A stretch of DNA of 64,000 nt from Leuctra nigra (Eukaryota; Arthropoda; Insecta; Plecoptera; Leuctridae): contig OW203762.1 in assembly GCA_934045905.1 (NCBI GenBank), forward strand, positions 7,626,001 to 7,690,000, in the 5' to 3' direction. The notes beneath the pieces are model-generated. The model had not been told where the DNA came from. It saw only the letters and a list, made by a program, of their open reading frames with translations, and did not search any database. Shown here piece after piece: positions 12,521 to 23,667 of the stretch (positions are counted from its first letter, which is position 1; every line of letters starts with the position of its first letter). A program made the position numbers and the translations under genes.

Positions 12521-13954
12521 CCAGAAAACAAGCTCAGAGTCAAATCTGCTGTATTATAGAGAAACACAGAATCCAAGTCGTTTTTATTTCGCAGGCTCCT
12601 GCCACTCATTCATACATTTTAATATACCTACACTCTCCAGTTCAAATATTATGCTTTCCAATGCTCAAAATATATATTTACTAAGTGAAAATCATAGTAA
12701 TTATATTTATTTAGTATATAGCATTTCACATACCACATGTTCGTATACCTTTAAATAATACATTCATTCATTTTGGTGTGTTCGTAAACATATCACAATC
12801 AAAATAACATTTCGCATTCTGGGTTTCATTTCCAAAATGTTTTCATAGTTAATTGGAAGCTGTTGAACGTATTCTTTTACACCAATATTTTGTAAAAAGG
12901 TTTGGTAAAATAATTTTCATTTCAAGCTTTGACATAAGAAACTTTGACTATGATATTTACACCGCCGGTGATAAGAAGACGCCTCAGACCGACGCCTCAA
13001 ACCGACGGCGACGCCAAGCGTCACCCAGGTCGTCAACATTCTACTAGTTTATAGCACGAGAGAAAACTACAGTTGTAAAGTAAATGACCATTCTATATTC
13101 AAAACCCATCTTGTAATGGTAAGAGGTGTTAGAATATTCTAGACGGTAAACAGCTTTGGACGCGGGTGGAGATGTTCTGTTCTGTGGTGAATGGTGAATG
13201 ATGAATAGAGCCCAGTGGAGTCCTTGCTTGGACGGACGTAAGACAGTGGCTATTCGCACATCAGTTGGAAACAGCTTGTTGCTGATCCTGGTCAGCTGGA
13301 GCATTCTGGAGGACACGGGCTGATGTGCAAATAGCTGATCTTAGGTGTGAGTTGCTGATTGACCAGATACTAAGTGTTTTTCATGGGGTTTTATTGATAG
13401 AGAAGATGTTTCATTTGAGATATTAGGGCGAATTTTTAAATTCTGTTTGATTTAATAATATAATATTTATATTGCTTCTGGCTTTGCATATTTTGTAAAA
13501 AAAAGGTACTGCCACAGCTGTCAACAACAATATTAAATCTCTTCTGAACTGTATGTACAGTAATAAAATAGTGTAAATAATAAACTATATTCCTGCAATT
13601 TGGTAGACAGAGGACTTCATCTAAACATCAACGAGTACTTATATACACTTTTTGTTTTCTTTAATAAGTTTGATTTTTTTAATGTATACAACGCATTCGA
13701 TCGAAACCAAGATTTTCGTAAAATTTTATACGTTCAAAAATAGCTAAAAATAGTTTCATATTAAACTTCCCACACAAACCAAAGAAGTGTTATCAAATCA
13801 TGTGGTCTCATAAAGCAATTTCCTATCGCGTATTTCATATTGCATAAAACCTCCAAAGTATTTCACACATATTGTCACCTCACAACTTCCTGGCTCCACG
13901 TTAAGGAAATGTTTCGACATCTCAAACCATTTCCGTCACTGATTACTAAATGTC
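12521..13954. other. Intergenic stretch upstream of the gene
   Basis: AT-rich overall. A CpG-rich patch at about 12961-13035 repeats GACGCC and GACGCCTCA and resembles those at 1481 and 2461. A 90-codon minus-strand frame at 13044-13316 has no recognisable domain. No RNA gene was seen. Confidence 0.35.
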
Positions 13955-13984
13955 AATTAAATTTCCGCCTCCAGTTGCTCAGTG
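13955..13984 (+). promoter_or_regulatory. Possible core promoter
   Basis: An arthropod-type initiator match, TCAGTG, lies at 13979-13984, about 40 bases before the start codon. An AT-rich AATTAAAT at about 13955-13962 is roughly 20-25 bases upstream of the would-be start site. Both are common motifs. An upstream untranslated exon cannot be excluded. Confidence 0.25.
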
Positions 13985-14023
13985 TAATCACAGAACCAAA
14001 GAGTAAACATCTCTCCGAAAACA

Positions 14024-16391
14024 ATGACGCTGAATAATATTATTCTAACATCTCTAGTTTTGTCATGCGTGGTTTTGGCTCACTGCAAAACTCATAAAGC
14101 AGTTGCGCCTCGAACAGAGGACGCTCCCAGAGAGGTGGATTTTCGTGGAGGAAATGATGGTAATTTGAAGAAAACTCCGGAAACGACTGTTAATTTACAT
14201 GCTAAATGGCAACTGAGATTTGATCCTGAGAAGCAGGGGCAAGGTGAGCGAGTGAAGGTGATGAAAAGTGATACGAACGTGGACATCGTTCCTGTGCAGT
14301 CTTACCAGTCTGACGAGAGCGACGACGAGGGCGATGACGAGGACGACTGTAAGTCAGATTCATGTTTATTGATAAATCCAGGCATGCCTGTAGGGGGCGA
14401 GTGCCCCCCCCCCCCCCCGGGACACTTTCTTTACTTTCTTCTGTACAAGTCTCAATTCACAAATAAGACATGTGCTTTTAAATTACAAAGAAACGTAAAA
14501 CAATACCCACCACCCTAACGGTATTTCATATTCTCCAAAACATTTTAAACCCTACCTTTTCCCCTACTTTGACACCTTTTGCATGGCTAATCTTGTCATT
14601 CTACATTGCAGATCTGACAGAGCCAACATGCTCTTAAAACTAATCTAAGATTCAGATTTGGATAATCTGAGATTTTCCAAAGTTTCGCTGTGCGGCAGTT
14701 TTCTGTGGGGGGTAACCCCCCAAACCACCTCTTGAGTCCAGCTATAACTTTTTATTTTCTGCATAATCCCCCCCCCCCCCCCCCCCGGGCCAAAATTTCT
14801 GAATTCATCACTGGATATTATGTCAGTACCGATGGCAGATTAAACATAATGAAACCGAGCTTTAAGAGAGCTTAAATGAACTTACTTATGAAACGGAATG
14901 CGACTTAAAAACGCACGCCGACATTGATTACCACTCTTGTGTGCATTTTTATTTCGCATGGCTATTCTAACTGCCTTCCCAGAGTGGGTTTTCAATCGCT
15001 TTCATGCTTAGAAGTATTACCATAGACAAAAAGAAAACAGTATTTTCAATATACCTAGCTGGTACTGTCAAAGAGTACTTTGCATAATTGCTTTTACTTA
15101 GGAAGGTTTTTCGAAATAATATAATATGAACGCATCCAATTCTACTCTGGGCTCAAAGATAAACCATTTTTTGTCCAAGCATTGATAGAAAATAAGACGT
15201 TTTCAAAAAATGTTGGTATTTCAATGCAATTTTCGAATCTAGATTCCAAAATGTTGGCAGCTACATATAGTCCTAAAACTGAAAGTTAACTCTGTATTGA
15301 ATGCTGTTTAGTATTCTCAATCCGGGACGAAGACGATGACGACAATGGAGCGTGGGAGGAAGACTTCGGCTCCGGCTCCGGCTCCGACATCGTCGTCAAA
15401 CCTCCTTCCCGTCCTCCTCCCGCCAACCTCCCCAAACCTCCCCGCCGTGGTCCCTCCACCGACAAGGCCAAGGAGACGCCCGCGGACGCCGTCAAGGCCT
15501 CCTGCGGCAACAGCGTCGACTCCGCCTGCCTCCACGACGACGACCCCCGCGACGACGCCATCTTCGGCGTCGCCAAGGACGACTGGATCGAGGGCGATGA
15601 CACGGACCTCGACGACGCCATCTTCGGCAAGGTGAACTCGACGTGGACCTGGGGGAAGATACCGGACAAGTCGCACGAGAAACCGGAAGTGCAACTGACG
15701 AGCGGCGACGAGCTGAGGATGAAGGAGGCGGTGGTGATGGCGTTGAGGTCGTTGACGGCGGCTCCGTGCGCGGCGCAACGGAGGCAGAACGACAAGTGCA
15801 AGGCGTTGCAGGACATCGTCCGCGATCTCTCGCTCTTAGGGTGAGTTCAGAGACAGTTTCGTGCTGTTTCACGTCATCCCCTTTATAGGTTATTGATTGA
15901 TAAAATAATTTACAAGATCATTTACACATATTTTATTTAACTTAGCAAAAATGTATTTTATTTTTATCCTTGCAGGTAGCAAGGATCTATGGCTCATATT
16001 TTATTATATCAAGGTTCTATCAAAAATCTTGATATTCAAACTTTGCTGGTAAAGGGTTAAAGCCACATTTGATGAAACTGGTATTCCAAACGTCTTCACA
16101 GACGAATTTCCTTGGAACTGACGTCAAGTTTTCATGCTAGCAGCTCGAACGAAGCACTGACACGTACAGACGACCAAAATGGAGTTGTTTTGACTCACAT
16201 CTCCTGAAACAACAATGACAATTCACAACACAGCTATTTCTTTCATATATCCGTTTCGGTTGCCTGTAGCTGTTCGACGTTTCAGCTTTTAGGTCTTACT
16301 TTGAAATGAAAGCATAATTTTGAATGCTTGTCTATAAATTATCACTCTTTTCTCTGATTTCAGATTGGTGTTCTCACCAGGACGATCGTAG
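14024..16391 (+). CDS. Secreted acidic, proline-rich protein; candidate proteoglycan core (3 exons)
   Basis: I do not recognise this family. The coding exons are 14024-14348, 15312-15840 and 16364-16391. Introns begin GTAAGT and GTGAGT and end TTTAG and TTTCAG. Both junction phases fit, giving 293 residues and a TAG stop. The start ACAATGA has a good context, and the protein opens with a clear signal peptide (hydrophobic residues about 6-20, cleavage near 20-22). Residues 97-126 are very acidic. S129-G130-S131-G132 follows directly and matches the SGxG xylosylation pattern of glycosaminoglycan chains. Residues 138-156 are rich in Pro and Arg/Lys. A hexapeptide DDAIFG occurs twice (189-194 and 209-214). 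N217-S-T is an N-glycosylation site. The mature chain has four cysteines (173, 181, 261, 271), and the C-terminal third looks helical. There is no membrane segment. Exon 2 is strikingly GC-rich compared with its surroundings. The secreted location is well supported; the proteoglycan role is inference. Confidence 0.75.
14404..14418. repeat. Poly-C tract (15)
   Basis: Uninterrupted run of 15 C in intron 1, inside the hAT-like element, followed by GGGAC. Confidence 0.95.
14768..14786. repeat. Poly-C tract (19)
   Basis: Uninterrupted run of 19 C near the right end of the same intronic element, followed directly by GGGCC. Confidence 0.95.
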
Positions 16392-16514
16392 ATTTAGATA
16401 TTTTCGATAAATTCTCAATTCCAAATCCACATTTTCCAAGCGTCAATGTCAAATGAAGATAAGATTATTAAATTAGTTTATACTGCACATAGATTGCATA
16501 GATTGCATAGGTAT

Positions 16515-16520
16515 AATAAA
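16515..16520 (+). terminator. Polyadenylation signal AATAAA
   Basis: Canonical AATAAA 124 bases after the TAG of the three-exon gene. It is the first such hexamer after the stop and implies a 3' untranslated region of about 140-150 bases. Confidence 0.6.
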
Positions 16521-16598
16521 ACAATTTACAACTTTTAGTCACATTGGATTATACATGAAAACTGTCGCTGAACAAATAAATAGTTTTAAAAATAAATA

Positions 16599-17203
16599 GG
16601 GTAACCGGATACAATAAGGCCACCGTTTTAGTTTTATGCTTATAACAAGAAAAGTAAACACGGTAAAAAAACATTTAGAATTTCATAGGTATACCAAAGA
16701 TAATTGGTATACCTAGAATGTCTTCTTGTAAAAAAAGTAAGAAAATCATGAATTAAAAATGTATGTTGGGAGTAACAAATAAAAACAAAAATGTTTGCCA
16801 ATTGACTATATTGCATCCTAGTGGATACAATATGGCCAATTATGCTAAAATTAATGGGAAAATCACATCAAAATCACAATTCAGCAATTTTAAACATTAG
16901 AGTGGAGTCCCAGGAATACACCAAAATAATTTGAATGTATGTCAAACTTGTATTATTAACATAACAAATATTAAAGTTACCTATGCGATGAGAAATTGAC
17001 TTTCGACTTCTTGGGGGTAGTTGATGACTGAACGCGTCACAGAATTAGTAGTTTCACAGCCTTCTCGTCCAAAACTTTTTACATTTGACGGGAAACCATC
17101 ATTCTTCATGCTACTACATGCCGATAGAATGTGTTGAGTTCCAAACGTTCTATAATTAGAATTGGCCTTATTGCATCCATGGCCTTATTGTATCCGGTTA
17201 CCC
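16599..17203. mobile_element. MITE with TA duplication, 605 bp
   Basis: The terminal inverted repeats begin GGGTAACCGGATACAATAAG on the left, and the right end is its reverse complement. The element is flanked by TA on both sides (16597-16598 and 17204-17205). Further inward, GGATACAATATGGCC and GGCCTTATTGCATCC are partial copies of the terminal motif. There is no transposase. The TA duplication points to mobilisation by a Tc1/mariner-type transposase. It sits about 80 bases after the gene's polyadenylation signal. Confidence 0.85.
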
Positions 17204-17760
17204 TAGGTAAAATTAAATAAGCGAAAAACTTAAAACTTGTTATAGAAAGAGTATAGACATTTTTTGCTGACCTGTGCCTTTTCAGTGAAGTTCTGTACAT
17301 TGTGATAATAAATCTTCATTTTCATGTCAAATATTTCATATTCTAATGGCCTATTATTTCATTTACATTTCTTTGCCTCACACAAAACGTCTACGATGGT
17401 CTTTGACTTTTGTCAAGCTAATAATTCTAATGACATAACCTGCACTTTCCCATCACTTCTCGTAATGTCCTAGGTCATGATTCCATGACTGTAATGACTA
17501 ATGACAGTTTCGCGTGTCATGTTAGTGGTGATGTATTGAGTGTTGAATGACGTCATTGCCTAAGCCGATAAGAGCTATGATAAGTGATAATGAGCGGTCA
17601 GTAATGACCCCTGATAAGATCAATGCTCACTCCAAGATATTAATGAGAAAATAATGCCGGGGACCGCAGAGCGAGGGATTTGCTTCCGGTCAAGTTATAG
17701 GTAAGAATTGAATTTATGCATTTCTTTATTTGACTTTAATGATCTAGTAGTTATTATAAA

Positions 17761-17779
17761 GGGGGGGGGGGGGGGGGGG
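17761..17779. repeat. Poly-G tract (19)
   Basis: Uninterrupted run of 19 G. Two shorter G-runs follow at about 17829 and 17872. Confidence 0.95.
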
Positions 17780-18329
17780 AATTGAGAATTTTCCTTGATA
17801 TCGATTCGTGTAAACTATTTTGTCATTGGGGGAGAAGTTCGGTTGATGTATTGACAATATCACATTTTCGTAGGGGGGATTTTTTGTCAGATTTTTGAAA
17901 AAATTCAGTCAACTAAACATGTAATGGGGTAGGTAGTATAAACTATAAATTTTTAATGAAAATATATGAAAAATACTTTTTATTCTCCGTCAAGAACACA
18001 TTGCCGTAAAAAGTTTTACTTAAAAAATGTTGCAACTATACCTTCTCTTATGATGAATTTTATGTTAATTGAGCTAGCAGTCACAAAAACGCTATAAAAC
18101 AGTTTGCGTGTGAGGACTGGGCTAAATGTGCCACAGATCCCAAGCTTTACATTCTCAAGATAATATTATGTCAGTAAAGTAGGTAAATTAATGGAACAAA
18201 TGCTCGCTATCATCACATATTGCTTTCCCATCTTATACATTATTGCACTCTTCTGTAATGGAACCACGTCCCACAAGTAAATACACACTCAACTACATCT
18301 CTACAAAACCAGACTCTAAAATATACACG

Positions 18330-18430
18330 ACTTCGGTGTAATTCAATGAAAGTTTCGCAACCGAGTCTCGAACTCCGACACTCTGACTCTTGAAACTTCC
18401 GTCGGCGAAGTTAGCCCCATCATCTAACTT
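18330..18430 (-). mobile_element. Possible tRNA-derived SINE head
   Basis: On the minus strand, GGAGTTCGAGACTC resembles a polymerase III B-box at about 18365-18380. A GGGGCTAACTTCG stretch upstream could be a degenerate A-box. No hallmark of family S follows it, so this may be another family or chance. Confidence 0.25.
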
Positions 18431-18777
18431 CCTTATTTGACCATATCTTCTCGGCTAATGGCGTTGTATCGTCTATTCCCTAGTGCACCGGCAGCGGGAC
18501 AGTTTAGACCGTGTATACGACGTTTACGAAACTCTTCAGCACTAGAAGACTACACTTTACTAAACAACCGTTAAGGAAGCGGGGCACGCGAACACTGAAA
18601 TGTGCTTTGTCTCTTCGGGGATTGGACACTTCAAGAGTTTACATCTTTGATAAAACAGGGGGCAAACAATGAGTACAGAGAATTAAGGAAGGGTGAAAAT
18701 ATATAATGAAGTAGGTACAATTATTATTATTTCTTTAATTTTACAAGTTACGTTTAGTAGATTATATTATGGTTTTA

Positions 18778-18813
18778 AGGTTAGGTTTAGTTAGGTTAAA
18801 TTAGGTTAGGTTC
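18778..18813. repeat. Degenerate TTAGG run
   Basis: AGGTTAGG-type units with interruptions, about seven TTAGG/TTTAG/TTAAA pentamers. TTAGG is the ancestral insect telomere unit, but short interstitial runs of this kind are common and do not mark a telomere here. Confidence 0.6.
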
Positions 18814-18966
18814 GGCTGATGCATCTCTTTTATGCTTATATAAAATAGAATGTCAAGGAATTAAATTCTGAAAATTGTCACCTCGCTGTAACAATTACTT
18901 ATATACACAATTGATAAAACATGATATAACTCGAAAGTTCCGAATCACCTATTTGGTCTGTGTGGG

Positions 18967-19358
18967 TTAAGAGGGCTGGGTAGTGAGTTTGACCTTGAAC
19001 AGTTTTTTAATCGATTTTTATCAATATCTTTTTCCAGTGTAATTGTTAACAAAATAGGGCTATGGACGTGAATTCAGAACAGTTCACTGAAAATAATTGC
19101 ATAGTTTGGAATAAGTTATTAGTTTTATTTTGTCCGACAGGTGTTTAGAACCCGAAAATTTAGTAATTTTCGGGTTCTAAACACCTGTTGGACACAATAA
19201 AACTAATAGCTTATTCCAAACCATGAAATTATTTTCAGTGAATTGTTCTGAATTCACGTCCATAGCCCTATTTTGATAACAATTACACTGGAAAAAGATA
19301 TTGATAAAAATCGATTAAATAACTCGTCAAGGCCACGCTCACTACCAAGCCCTCTTAA
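18967..19358. mobile_element. 392-bp foldback (near-perfect palindrome)
   Basis: The sequence from TTAAGAGGGCTGGGTAGTGAG to CTCACTACCAAGCCCTCTTAA is a near-perfect palindrome centred at about 19162-19163. The arms are about 190 bp and the centre is CCCGAAAATT tagt AATTTTCGGG, with almost no spacer. A handful of substitutions separate the arms. It has no coding capacity and is probably a foldback-type transposon or a recent inverted duplication. Confidence 0.9.
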
Positions 19359-19435
19359 AGTTTTAAGCCAAACGAAATAGATGAGTTTTCATGGCTTGAT
19401 AATTTGATTACCTCTTCAAGTATGAATTCTCTCGG

Positions 19436-19775
<340 letters not shown>

Positions 19776-21264
19776 TATTTTGTATTATCGTAATGTCATC
19801 TTGAATGGGTATTATGTCGACCCAGTTAGTTCCCCAATGGATGAGTACCTACTGCACTTCAGACGCCATGTTTGACGCGAACAAAGTTGCAGTGGAAACA
19901 TACCACAGCCGCCTTGCCACATGAATTCGAACTGCATTCAAGTCGGGGCGGGAACTTTTGAATCCCTCTGTGACGCTCAACTCATGACAAGTGGCAGCTA
20001 CAACCGCACATAAACTACACGTGAATTCGTCTTCTAAATTACTGCTGTGTGGTGTATGTAGTTGTACAGAAGAAACTGGGACGTGTGTTTATGACAGCTC
20101 GACTTGTCGGGGAATGTGAATAAGTACGTTGGTAAACTTACAAGTATGGGATAGAATGAAAGTTAGGTTAGGGTTGTCACTTGGGGGTGCTCTTGTTGAC
20201 GTTTATCTTATTCATAAAGTCAATAGTGCAGTCTAGAACTGACACTAGAACATTTTCACATGTCTGTTAGCAGGTCAGACGATTCTCAAATCTGTTTTAC
20301 AAAAGCGTCTCATTGCCTTTTAAAAATGCCTAGCTCAAACTGGGAGAATCAGTTGAAATTGACAGTTTATGGAGACTAACAAGTAGTGTTTATTTTTAAA
20401 TTTGAGCATACTTATAATCGATACAACATTTTGAAGAGTTACTTTCATTAGTTTCAAATAACAATCACATTAAAATTGATTGAATGAAAATCGAAAAATG
20501 TTATGAAAACGTCGACCTTGGCTTTAGTTTGCCATCCCCTTTTGAGTCGATTCAATCTTCAAATTTAGAAAAGCATAGCAAATTTAGACCATTTTCCTAC
20601 ATTGTTTGGGGGACTCGTGTTCAGATATTATATCTAAGCGAATAGATGGAACAAAATTTCAAATTTCTTGGAATACATGGCTCCCAGATAATGTATTAAA
20701 TGGATGGTGTATAGAATTTTGAAGCAAAGAATATGCTCCTGATGCTTTACGCATCTTCGGTCAACAGATCGGCAATGCATATTCATATGAAGCAAAAGCT
20801 GCGTTATCCACGAATAAGCAAACGTTTTGCTAGTGAAATTCTTAATGCCATTCATATTAGAACATCAAGAGACATTTGCTGGCCTATGTCTTGAGATTAT
20901 TCTAACGACTCTGCTTGTGCTCGATGAAGACGTCCTACGAGCAAGATGTCAACAACTGATTGTTCAACTTGCTCTTGTCTCTCTCTGTCTCTGTTGTCGA
21001 CGTGAAGGAGAGATGGCGGTGTCTTTGTCTTGTGTCTCGATGTGTCGAACGTCAATTGCACCCAAGAGTCAGCACCAGTTGGAGTTGGAAGGACAAGTTA
21101 GTCAGCAGGATTGTCTCTGACAACTCGAATGAACACTTGATTACGTTCGACCGAGAGGGACTTGGTGACGCTTTGCGGATTAGCGATTTTCATTAGCTGT
21201 TTTGGCGGTTTTGGCAAAATATCGCCAATTTGTTAGGCGATATTTGATAATTTTACGATTACCT
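19776..21264. other. Stretch with one weak open frame
   Basis: A 97-codon plus-strand frame at 20827-21120 lies in slightly GC-richer sequence, but it has no recognisable domain and no clear splice partners. A GTTAGGTTAGGG motif lies near 20163. Nothing else was recognised. Confidence 0.3.
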
Positions 21265-21524
21265 GGGGCCCTATTCTATAACTTTTACCCAATTACGTTC
21301 TGATGGAATTCAAGGGAATTGATGGAATTCTGATTCAATTCCACTATACAATTCTAGTTGGGCAATTCAAATCTGCCGATTAGAATTGGGCCAATTTGGC
21401 TAGAGTGAGACAAGAAAAATTAAAATCTTGTTCTTGATTTAGTGGAATACCCACTTAAGGATTAACATTGCTTGGAATCGAATTCCATCAGAATTGGGAA
21501 TTGAAAAGTTCTAGAATAGGCCTC
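21265..21524. mobile_element. 260-bp MITE, GGCCCTATTCT ends
   Basis: The left end, GGGGCCCTATTCTATAAC, and the right end, GAGGCCTATTCTAGAAC (read inward), are imperfect inverted repeats. The matching extends inward through CTGATGGAATTC on both sides. There is no coding capacity. A related, shorter element lies at 23525-23667. Confidence 0.75.
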
Positions 21525-22197
21525 TTAATATCTAAGATTTCTAAGGAGAAATCTTTAATGCGATGAGGAATTGCTCACATTACAAAAATACATCGATTTA
21601 TCTCAATTTATAAGTTATATCTGACCTGTCATCATGCCAACATAATAATGTCCGTCCTCGGAGGAAAACTTTAAGTTTGTGCATCAAATAAAGTTAATTT
21701 TGCAATTTTGAAAATACGATACGATTGAAAGCTTCCTTCAAACTTTTCCATCCTTCTTCTTTCTTCAAAAAAATTCAGCTGTCAAGGCATTTATAAATTA
21801 CATAAAAAGCAAATTGCATTTTCAGTTACCTTTTTACTTAAATTTAATTTTAAACATATATTCTGGAACATTTTGTTGATCAAATTTCATAAATAATTGC
21901 GATCAATTACTATAAAACAAATAAATTAATAATGCAGGTATTATACAAAAATAAAGTTGTAGTGAGATAAAATATAAGTAACCAATAATCAGTTTGCAAT
22001 TAATAAATAATATAAAAATATAGAAATTAAAAAAATTGTATTCATGAGAAGTGTTGAGATTATTTTGTAATTATATCCCGTCTTGTGTCCACACACAAAG
22101 AATCCAATCAAGACCGCTCCATTGGCCCCAATTGTCTTGTAAGTTAATTACCTGCCATGTAATCCTGCCTGAATGACTGCCCCATGGAGCACTTGCA
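21525..22197. other. AT-rich stretch, nothing recognised
   Basis: Very AT-rich with A/T runs. No frame, RNA gene or transposon ends could be supported. Confidence 0.35.
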
Positions 22198-22582
22198 CAG
22201 CCTCCTAGATCTGCCCTCGCATCGTCTCCACAGCCTCCTTGATAGCCCTCGCATCATCTCCACAGCCTCCTTGATAGCCCTCGCATCATCTCCACAGCCT
22301 CCTTGATAGCCCTCGCATCATCTCCACAGCCTCCTTGATAGCCCTCGCATCATCTCCACAGCCTCCTTGATAGCCCTCGCATCATCTCCACAGCCTCCTT
22401 GATAGCCCTCGCATCATCTCCACAGCCTCCTTGATAGCCCTCGCATCATCTCCACAGCCTCCTTGATAGCCCTCGCATCATCTCCACAGCCTCCTTGATA
22501 GCCCTCGCATCATCTCCACAGCCTCCTTGATAGCCCTCGCATCATCTCCACAGCCTCCTTGATAGCCCTCGCATCATCTTCC
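22198..22582. repeat. 32-bp tandem array, 12 copies
   Basis: One degenerate 33-bp copy (22198-22230) is followed by eleven almost identical 32-bp units beginning CAGCCTCCTTGATAGCCCTC and ending ATCATCTCCA. The near identity suggests recent expansion. The C/T-rich strand bias is strong. There are no spacers, so this is not a CRISPR array. Confidence 0.97.
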
Positions 22583-23524
22583 TGTATCTCTTCTCGCTAC
22601 GACGCATCAGGGAGCAAACAGCTTCATTACAGCAATAACTTCTAGATATTAACATTATCATCGCCATGCCGTATTGTCTGGATACGTTTTAATAATGAAA
22701 TCCGGTCATATGGGAAATAGAGTAATTAACAGTAGCTTTTATTCTGCTTCTTGTTTCTGGCGCCAGATTCTTGTCTTTGTTTGAAAAAGATTCTGTTCTC
22801 CCCATCGAGAGAGTTCCATTATAAGAATGTCTCTTCCGTGAAAAATTTCTATTCAGAAAAATGTAATATTCTTTTCCCCCTTCATTTCCCCTTAGTGTTC
22901 TCCCCTATGAATCATATTTCAATAATCCTTTCTCGTCGTAATATGAAAGTCATTATAAGTAGCGACCTCTCTATTCTGCGCCGTAAACCAACACCTCCCT
23001 CGGGTTTTGATAAGTAGTAACTGACTGCTGCTTTAAGAAAGATTGGCGATCGATGCTCAGAATGCATAGATTATATTTCAAAAAAAAATATATTCGCAAT
23101 CCCGTTATTAAAGTCCCGCCTCCACGCGAAAAGCAACCCCTTTATGTTTGCATATACAAAACCACTCAAAATATAGAATTACGACGGAATTGAGTTTTGA
23201 AAGTTAATCACAATGATGGAGGTATGAATCTGGTTAAGCTTACACTCAAAGGATGCTGAAGGGAAAGGATAAAACGCGAATACAAAAGTTGTTTGTTGCA
23301 AATAGCGGACAAAGAGTTTAAAAAGCCTCGTTTGGAAGGAAAATGGTGTGAAAATTGGCAATAAACAAAATATATAACACTTTTGTACACGCTTATTGAG
23401 AGAAGAGCGTAAAAATGTTTCAATATTTTATGAAACACTTTGTCATTATTGTCACTTCGGATTGAAAATGGCTCAATATCAAGAGAATACACTTTTTTGA
23501 GTTGAATACATAATATATGGGTTT
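22583..23524. other. Nothing recognised
   Basis: Several short frames on both strands, none with coding character. AT-rich, no transposon ends seen. Confidence 0.35.
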
Positions 23525-23667
23525 AGGCCCTTATTCTGTAAGCCATTTCCGATGAAATCTGAATCTGAATTTCGTAATTAGCTTTTAGGTAAGATTAACA
23601 TGAAACAAATTAGAAACGTCATTACGTTTCTTTTCCATAAGAAATAAAGTTACAGAATAGGGTTCCT
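23525..23667. mobile_element. 143-bp MITE, related to the one at 21265
   Basis: The ends AGGCCCTTATTCTGTAA and AGGAACCCTATTCTGTAA (read inward) form an inverted repeat. The shared CCTATTCTGTAA core links it to 21265-21524. Internally, AAACGTCATTACGTTT is a short palindrome. Confidence 0.65.

Larger units (their letters stand above)
14379..14813. mobile_element. hAT-like non-autonomous element in intron 1
   Basis: The left end reads CAGGCATGCCTG and the right end, read inward, is CAGTGATGAATTC. Both are followed inward by poly-C or poly-G with GGGCGAG or GGCCCGGG. CAG-starting ends followed by G-runs are typical of hAT miniature elements. The flanking octamers GATAAATC and GATATTAT match only partly, so the target duplication is doubtful. 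It starts 30 bases inside intron 1, just after the donor, and carries poly-C tracts of 15 and 19 bases. Confidence 0.45.
17206..18966. other. Intergenic stretch downstream of the gene
   Basis: No further exon could be supported. A good-looking splice donor, TATAG/GTAAGA, lies at about 17697-17705 after a GC-richer segment, but it has no partner. Repeats inside this stretch are listed separately. Confidence 0.35.

Noticed and set aside
15286..15816. Antisense frames of 126-176 codons over exon 2
   Set aside because: They are shadows of GC-rich coding sequence. The plus-strand frame has matching splice phases on both sides and a signal peptide upstream.
18778..18813. Telomere or telomeric junction
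   Set aside because: The TTAGG run is short and degenerate, with unique sequence on both sides.
20827..21120. 97-codon plus-strand frame with a hydrophobic start
   Set aside because: No recognisable domain, no supported splice partner and no clear promoter or polyadenylation signal.
22198..22582. CRISPR array
   Set aside because: The 32-bp units are directly adjacent with no variable spacers, and the genome is eukaryotic.
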